Made by a program: the position numbers and the translations under genes. Source: Reticulitermes lucifugus (taxonomy: Eukaryota; Arthropoda; Insecta; Blattodea; Rhinotermitidae). Taken from it: a stretch of 22,302 nt of DNA. Every line of letters starts with the position of its first letter. Positions within the stretch are counted from its first letter, which is position 1. The DNA lies in contig JAKCWW010006229.1 of NCBI GenBank assembly GCA_026260175.1, positions 1 through 22,302 on the forward strand, in the 5' to 3' direction. Of this stretch, positions 20,301 through 22,302 are shown piece after piece. Under the pieces are notes generated by a model. It saw only the letters and a program-made list of their open reading frames with translations, had not been told where the DNA came from and searched no databases.

Positions 20301-21761
20301 GGTTACACGAATGACTGGTACCTACAATAGCAGCCATTGATGTAAACTTTATTATATGTTATGACTGACCAATATTTAAGCATATTTTAAAGTTTTTATA
20401 AAAAAACGGGACAAAAATGGCATTTTTACTAAAACGACGGGACGGCCGGGACATAGCAAAAAAAACGGTACTGTCCCGTTCAAAACGGGACGTATGGTCA
20501 GCCTTGCCAGATTCCCTGCCCATACCAACCTTTTTGTAAGTAGTCTTTATACTACATTTGTACATAATAACTCAGATAATACCAATGACTCTGAGAAGTC
20601 TATGGCACTTACTGGTACTGATTGACACGCAGGCGTGAGAAGCCCCAGTCCGACGTTTCGTCTTCTTGAAAGTGGCAAACGTCAGCGTTGACCTCTGAGA
20701 AGACAAAGGGAGTATCGTACGAGAAGCCAACTTCTCCTCGACGCACGGCCTCTACAGACGCTGGACCGCAGCGATACACAGCTGAAAACAATGACCACAG
20801 TCACATCAGAACTATTTGCACCAACATCAGACAAAGGCCGTGCCATGGCTCAGGCGGTTAGTCGCCGGCACCGGTGGAATGAAATTGACAAGGGAAAACC
20901 GAAGTACTCGGGGAAAAACCAGTCCCAGTGCCACTTTGTCAACCACAAATCCCACATGGACTAATCCGGGATCGAACCCGGGCCTCCGCGGTGAGAGGCC
21001 GGCGACTAACCGCCTTAGCCATGGCACGGCCCCGAATTGGTTAACGTGTAGGCTAATATTAAAATGCACCTTAGAACCAAAGTTTTTAAAGACATGAAAT
21101 GCTTCTAGGTGAATTCCCGTGTGAGGATCTTTTGAACATGGCCACGAACCCACACTCTCAGTGTCACTTTTACTCACCATCACTAGCTTCTTGGGGAGTA
21201 GAATCGATGATCTGCCAACCACCGTACCCAGAAGGAAGGTCGGGCCGAGTCATCCACACCTCGTTCCACACGTGGAAGTTCCAGCAGTAATCGTAGCAGT
21301 CACCGTCTGGACCACCCTCTATCTCTTCGCCATTCCGATCAAAATATTTGTCCACTGTGAGTGAGGCGTTTGTGTCGTGCGCAGACACGTAGTTGCTAAC
21401 AGAACGGCAAGGGATGCCCAGAGCCCGGCACACTGCCAATAATGTCATATTACTTTAAATAAAGCAATGCAGTACAGCGAAGTCTACGGATATACAGAAT
21501 GTGTGTATAGCCAAATGCCAGTGTAAGTCAATCACTCGTTTATTATAAATGAGAATTTCTGTGCATATTTCTCGGACACTCACCAGTGACAACAACTGCA
21601 GAAAACACCCAGCACTGTCCATACTTAACAGGGCGTCCTCCCGCCTTCAGATATTGTTCAAAGATGGCTACACTTCCGGTCCAGGAGTACGGAGGTGTTC
21701 CGAACTCAAATTTGTCACCCCAGCAGCCTACCAATAGTCCGTTGTCGTCATTTGCATTAAT
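11162..21761 (-). CDS. Tg: Transglutaminase, 3' nine coding exons (5' end outside window)
   Basis: This is a protein-glutamine gamma-glutamyltransferase, which forms isopeptide bonds between glutamine and lysine side chains; arthropod homologues cross-link haemolymph clot and cuticle proteins. Joined exons are 21761-21584, 21432-21178, 20781-20613, 19607-19510, 18422-18256, 16188-16065, 13824-13664, 12818-12682 and 11306-11162 (1434 nt, 477 codons plus TAA). All introns are GT-AG and every phase matches. Counting from the first codon in the window, catalytic residues are Cys50, His113 and Asp136. Trp14 and Trp110 sit where TG2 has Trp241 and Trp332. Asn176, Asp178, Glu233 and Glu238 fit the factor XIII calcium ligands. 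Two C-terminal beta-barrels follow. A full family member has about 700-770 residues, so roughly 270 N-terminal residues are missing. I see no frameshift or internal stop. The function is inferred from these motifs. Confidence 0.95.
11452..11713. mobile_element. GC-rich TIR-like element in intron 8
   Basis: The left end CAGGGCCGTCGAGAGCGGG and the complement of the right end (CAGTGCCGACGAGACGGG) match at most positions, giving imperfect terminal inverted repeats of about 18 bp. The inside is very GC-rich near both ends, with GGTTCGGGCCCGGGTG on the left and GGGGCCCCGGGCCCCC on the right, and AT-rich in the middle. There is no coding capacity. CAG...CTG ends would suit a hAT-like non-autonomous element, but the flanking 8-mers match only in part. 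It lies about 145 nt upstream of the last transglutaminase exon. Confidence 0.6.
11917..12025 (-). repeat. SINE family A fragment in intron 8
   Basis: The plus strand reads TGCCACTTCGTCTACCACAA, then a degraded B-box region and GGCGACTAACCGCCTGACC with GACAC, the reverse complement of the family A head and body. It is joined on the right to CGAATTATTGGCC, which also occurs in the tandem repeat at 13236-13537, so another repeat abuts it. Confidence 0.65.
12150..12260 (-). repeat. Fragment of the same dispersed repeat (intron 8)
   Basis: On the minus strand the translation [20 protein letters not shown] followed by LHLQGD matches the next section of the repeat seen at 8949-9200 (FWDVTPC...[12 protein letters not shown]). 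The plus strand here has CCCTGAAGATGGAGGCAAC and CCGAAACATCG, a pairing also found near 17500. Confidence 0.6.
12682..12818 (-). CDS. Tg: Transglutaminase exon, start of beta-barrel 2
   Basis: This exon encodes residues 385-429. It begins after the acceptor TTGTTGTTTTAG with [20 protein letters not shown], followed by [20 protein letters not shown] and KIVKH. The pattern of FxNPLxxPLTDCxxxVEGPGL is the usual opening of the last transglutaminase domain. The donor CACAG before GTAAAAAC leaves AG, which joins the G of the last exon to give arginine. The family's usual basic or acidic residue after the FSF strand is kept as Leu-Asn-Pro, and nothing is broken. Confidence 0.94.
12934..13235. repeat. 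302-bp tandem duplication, copy 1 (intron 7)
   Basis: This unit is followed directly by a second copy at 13236-13537 with an exact 302-bp offset and, by eye, about a dozen differences. It contains GACAGACAAAAGAACATAG, GTTCGAAGGAAAACCTGG and a family C repeat piece (ATGCCGAGGTTAAGAACG ... CATGGCGTGCACAGGGAC). Its open frames are by-products of the repeat. It sits in the 845-nt intron between transglutaminase exons 13824-13664 and 12818-12682. Confidence 0.92.
13236..13537. repeat. 302-bp tandem duplication, copy 2 (intron 7)
   Basis: This is the second unit of the pair that starts at 12934. Similarity ends near GGGACAAGTTATTA, after which the sequence is unique. The differences from copy 1 are scattered substitutions, so the duplication is not an assembly echo of identical sequence. 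The two units together fill most of the intron. Confidence 0.92.
13664..13824 (-). CDS. Tg: Transglutaminase exon, end of beta-barrel 1
   Basis: This exon encodes residues 331-384. The acceptor is TTGGTTTTAG and the product runs [20 protein letters not shown], then [20 protein letters not shown] and [13 protein letters not shown]. The [19 protein letters not shown] block is a clear family signature. The donor CAG before GTACTG is in phase 0; the frame stays open for about 20 codons past it, but the following exon in phase 0 supports splicing here. Confidence 0.95.
15105..15262 (+). repeat. Possible dispersed repeat before (TAAG/TAAC) tract
   Basis: The plus strand translates without stop to [20 protein letters not shown] and [20 protein letters not shown], ending just before the simple tract at 15259. 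Its style resembles repeat translations of insects. The microsatellite directly at its 3' end fits a retroposed sequence with a simple tail. The identity is uncertain. Confidence 0.35.
15259..15290. repeat. (TAAG)/(TAAC) tetranucleotide tract in intron 6
   Basis: Three AGTA units pass into TAAC units; one interruption (CCTAAC) occurs near 15284. Confidence 0.85.
16065..16188 (-). CDS. Tg: Transglutaminase exon, beta-barrel 1 with YYTG motif
   Basis: This 124-nt exon encodes residues 290-330. It starts right after the strong acceptor TTTTTTCTAG with [20 protein letters not shown], then [15 protein letters not shown] and ends LLQANQ. The serine-rich stretch before VYYTG is typical of beta-barrel 1 in animal transglutaminases. 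The donor is CCAAA before GTAAGTG, leaving one A that joins GG of the next exon to give arginine. No long open frame marks it; without it the protein would lose about 41 residues and the phases of its neighbours would not match. It lies between two of the longest introns (2067 and 2240 nt). Confidence 0.93.
16544..16790 (-). repeat. Dispersed insect repeat (FVVFLSP...PG type, intron 5)
   Basis: The minus strand gives [15 protein letters not shown], then [17 protein letters not shown] and [19 protein letters not shown]. This follows a dispersed repeat translation I know from cockroach-like sequences (FFVVFLSPSRQMPGQYLKLG...PFQFIIHLSPFHSTL). It is a decayed copy and not a host exon. Confidence 0.5.
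16813..16836. repeat. (GTCA)n tract in intron 5
   Basis: GTCA is repeated four times and then decays to GTTAGTTA. Confidence 0.85.
16939..16957. repeat. (ATAG)/(ACAG) short tract in intron 5
   Basis: ATAGATAGATAGACAGACA is a short mixed tetranucleotide run. Confidence 0.75.
17395..17560 (-). repeat. Fragment of the same dispersed repeat (intron 5)
   Basis: The minus strand translates to [20 protein letters not shown] and then [18 protein letters not shown], close to the repeat tail LKMEA..SSETSV..YQTTRRHIPEDxxLHxHRRENLKS. It is degenerate and lies in intron 5 in the gene's orientation. Confidence 0.6.
17734..18019 (+). repeat. tRNA-type SINE (family A) with 11-bp duplication
   Basis: The element opens with a GGCCGTGCCACGGCTCAGG head (A-box-like GGCTCAGGCGG), followed by GGATTCGATCCCGGGT (B-box-like), then a body with GTGGTGGACAAAGTGGCACT and CTGTCAGTTTAATTCCACCA, and ends in a run of A. 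ATAGGAATATG at 17723-17733 and ATAGGAATGTG at 18020-18030 form an 11-bp target-site duplication with one mismatch. It lies in intron 5, antisense to the transglutaminase gene. It gives the reference for the other family A copies here. Confidence 0.88.
18256..18422 (-). CDS. Tg: Transglutaminase exon, end of core and start of beta-barrel 1
   Basis: This exon encodes residues 234-289. After the acceptor CGAAATAAG the first two bases complete glycine, giving [16 protein letters not shown], so the conserved pair Glu233 and Glu238 is split over the intron. Glu238 fits Glu490 of factor XIII, the last calcium ligand. The second half has [19 protein letters not shown] and VTVHIQ, the first strands of beta-barrel 1. 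The donor CAG before GTATGC is in phase 0. The acceptor has a weaker pyrimidine tract than its neighbours. The longer open frame across this stretch on the same strand is in another phase and is a shadow. Confidence 0.92.
19001..19287 (-). repeat. tRNA-type SINE (family B) with 14-bp duplication
   Basis: On the minus strand it begins GGGCCCGGATAGCTCAGTCGG, holding an A box (TAGCTCAGTCGG), and then a B box (GGGGATCGAATCCC), both as in polymerase III tRNA promoters. The perfect 14-bp direct repeat TCTCCAAACGAACA flanks it at 18987-19000 and 19288-19301. This shows insertion by target-primed reverse transcription. It lies in intron 4 in the same orientation as the gene. The translation [11 protein letters not shown] is a familiar by-product of this repeat type in insect genomes. 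Confidence 0.88.
19510..19607 (-). CDS. Tg: Transglutaminase exon, acidic core segment
   Basis: This short exon (98 nt) encodes residues 201-233. The acceptor TTTCTTACAG completes a histidine codon, and the product begins [13 protein letters not shown], continues with the acidic run DDDEGDTD and ends [12 protein letters not shown]. It matches the conserved core stretch before the calcium-binding glutamates. Glu233 fits Glu485 of factor XIII. The donor is GAAG before GTAATTT, leaving one base. It is too short to stand out as a long open frame and was found by following splice phase and family similarity. Confidence 0.92.
19670..19938 (-). repeat. tRNA-type SINE (family B) in intron 3
   Basis: This is a second copy of the family at 19001-19287, in the same minus orientation. 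On the minus strand it opens with a GGCCGGGATTGTGATGTCGG head and has the B-box-like GGGGATCGAATCCC, then the body shared by the family, including CCCCGGCCGC and CTCTACTCTTTCTTTAA on the plus strand. The A box is more decayed than in the other copy. I could not fix a target-site duplication. Confidence 0.8.
20056..20504. mobile_element. Non-autonomous TIR element with ACGGGAC motifs
   Basis: AGGCTGACCATA (20059-20070) is repeated perfectly inverted at 20493-20504. The direct repeat TGCCAGA flanks the element at 20049-20055 and 20505-20511, which suggests a 7-8 bp target-site duplication. The inside has several copies of ACGGGAC or its complement GTCCCGT, mostly near the ends, and a G-run at 20093-20103. 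There is no coding capacity. It lies in intron 3. The element contains two ambiguous bases (N at 20137 and 20164). The superfamily is uncertain; hAT-like is possible from the duplication size. Confidence 0.7.
20613..20781 (-). CDS. Tg: Transglutaminase exon, first half of calcium site
   Basis: This exon encodes residues 145-200, the part of the core just after the catalytic aspartate. The acceptor TTGTTTTCAG is followed by CTGTGTATCGC, so the split codon becomes alanine. The product reads [17 protein letters not shown] and then [14 protein letters not shown], both strong family matches. Asn176 and Asp178 in EVNAD correspond to Asn436 and Asp438 of factor XIII, two of its calcium ligands. The exon ends with TACCA before GTAAGTG, leaving two bases. 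It is separated from the previous exon by a 396-nt intron that holds the snap-back SINE. Confidence 0.95.
20836..21031. repeat. Snap-back SINE: tRNA-like heads as inverted repeat
   Basis: A 34-bp arm at 20836-20869 is the reverse complement of 20998-21031 with one mismatch; both arms are the tRNA-like head of SINE family A (GTGCCATGGCTCAGGCGG). Between them lies a minus-strand family A body that includes the B-box-like GGGATCGAACCCG. The tail of the minus copy has been replaced by a second, opposite head. It sits in intron 2 of the transglutaminase gene. I see no clear flanking duplication. Confidence 0.85.
21178..21432 (-). CDS. Tg: Transglutaminase exon with catalytic His and Asp
   Basis: This exon encodes residues 60-144. 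The acceptor TTGGCAG joins G to TG and restores valine, giving [12 protein letters not shown], a family signature. It continues with [10 protein letters not shown] and an acidic loop [10 protein letters not shown]. Then comes [13 protein letters not shown] with Trp110 and His113, and [11 protein letters not shown] with Asp136. The His-Asp distance of 23 matches TG2; the Cys-His distance of 63 is about five longer than in TG2, so a surface loop is slightly extended. The donor is GATG before GTGAGTA, leaving one base. An open frame runs a few codons past both splice sites, but the phases fit only with these borders. Confidence 0.95.
21584..21761 (-). CDS. Tg: Transglutaminase exon with active-site Cys
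   Basis: This is the first exon inside the window and encodes residues 1-59 of the visible segment plus one base of the next codon. It starts after a pyrimidine-rich acceptor ending in TTGTCAG and ends at CACTG before GTGAGTG. It carries the family motif [11 protein letters not shown], then Trp14, then KYGQCWVFS with the nucleophile Cys50. The 36-residue spacing between Trp14 and Cys50 equals that between Trp241 and Cys277 in TG2. The start phase is taken as 0 because family members have a hydrophobic residue before the NANDDNG stretch; the exon before it is not in the window, so this phase cannot be checked here. Confidence 0.94.
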
Positions 21762-22302
21762 CTGACAATAAAGACAGTGGACACATTTAGCTTTCTAAAA
21801 CGGTTATTCTTTATTTACTATGCATTACTCGCCTTGCTGTTCTATTATGCTGTTATTGTAGTACATCAGAGTTTGTCAACTGGAGATCCGCCAGTATTAT
21901 GTTCACCTTTGACACACTAATCCACACTAATAGTGTCAAAACATGCTGTGTGTAAGAAAGAACTTTTTACAAAATCATCAGAATTATGGTCGGTGCACAA
22001 CCAAGAACTCCATGCAGAAGTCTGTTTAAAAAATTAGAGATTTTACCTACTCCATGTCAATATATATTTTCATTAATGAACTTTATTTTAAACAATCAAA
22101 ATAATTGTAAAATAAATTCATCTACACACAGTGTAGACACCAGGAATAAGTACCACCTGCATAGACCAAATGCCAACCTATCTTGTTTTCAAAAAAGTAC
22201 ATTCTATGCCGGTATCAGAATTTTCAGCAGACTCTCTCTGTCTCATAAGTCTTAAGAATGAAAAGACAAAATTTAAAGTAGCATTAAGAAAATACTTAAA
22301 TA
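21762..22302. other. Intron upstream of first visible transglutaminase exon
   Basis: This stretch lies just 5' of the first visible exon in gene orientation and contains its acceptor tract. No further transglutaminase exon is present. The right part (from about 21986) holds a LINE-like remnant on the plus strand, described separately. The short direct repeat CACACTAATCCACACTAAT near 21915 is the only other structure I see. Confidence 0.7.
21986..22302 (+). mobile_element. LINE-like reverse transcriptase C-terminal remnant
   Basis: The plus strand translates to a stretch with RTPCRSLFKKLEILPTPCQY, later HLHRPNANLSCFQKS and GIRIFSRL, then after a frameshift near 22240 SLKNEKTKFKVALRKYLN at the window edge. 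This order (LFKKLEIL, TRNK, FYAGIRIFNxLP, LKxFKxxLRKYL) is the usual end of insect non-LTR retrotransposon ORF2 proteins. The frameshift and the lack of upstream reverse transcriptase motifs in the window mark it as a dead fragment. It runs off the right edge, so its full extent is unknown. Confidence 0.6.

Noticed and set aside
20827..21222. 131-codon minus-strand frame, the longest in the window
   Set aside because: It reads through the snap-back SINE and part of a real exon in the wrong phase; its residues are SINE by-product.

Overview
The window reads as nuclear DNA of an insect, AT-rich and dense in degenerate repeats. It holds one gene I can identify firmly: the 3' two-thirds of a calcium-dependent transglutaminase on the minus strand. 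Nine coding exons run from 21761 down to 11162. Their splice phases chain without a break and give 477 codons plus a TAA stop. The segment starts about 50 residues before the active-site cysteine, so the N-terminal beta-sandwich domain, the first part of the core, the start codon and the promoter lie beyond the right edge. The Cys-His-Asp triad, the two oxyanion tryptophans and the four classical calcium ligands are all present, so the gene looks functional. In arthropods such enzymes cross-link haemolymph clot and cuticle proteins.

The eight introns carry most of the mobile DNA. From right to left in gene order: a snap-back SINE (intron 2), a TIR element with repeated ACGGGAC motifs and a tRNA-type SINE (intron 3), a SINE with a perfect 14-bp target-site duplication (intron 4), another SINE family with an 11-bp duplication (intron 5), older dispersed repeats (intron 6), a 302-bp tandem duplication (intron 7), and a GC-rich TIR-like element plus SINE fragments (intron 8). 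A LINE-like reverse transcriptase tail lies upstream of the first visible exon.

Downstream of the transglutaminase stop (1-11161) I recognise no intact gene. This part holds a Penelope-like element remnant with a broken GIY-YIG domain (about 3010-3730, minus), a hAT-like non-autonomous element with an 8-bp duplication (8462-8875), a second likely hAT-like element (10147-10400), SINE pieces, a short LINE-like tail (5395-5535), and two unassigned stretches (5752-6276 minus, nearly open; 6540-6850, GC-rich) that may be transcribed.

The mix of SINEs and dispersed repeats resembles what I know from cockroach and termite genomes, so a dictyopteran such as a cockroach is my best guess. That is an inference from repeat style and from the insect-like transglutaminase, not a proof. 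No new multi-gene system is visible. The points most worth checking are the snap-back SINE, the ACGGGAC-rich TIR element, the intronic tandem duplication and the unassigned 5752-6276 segment.
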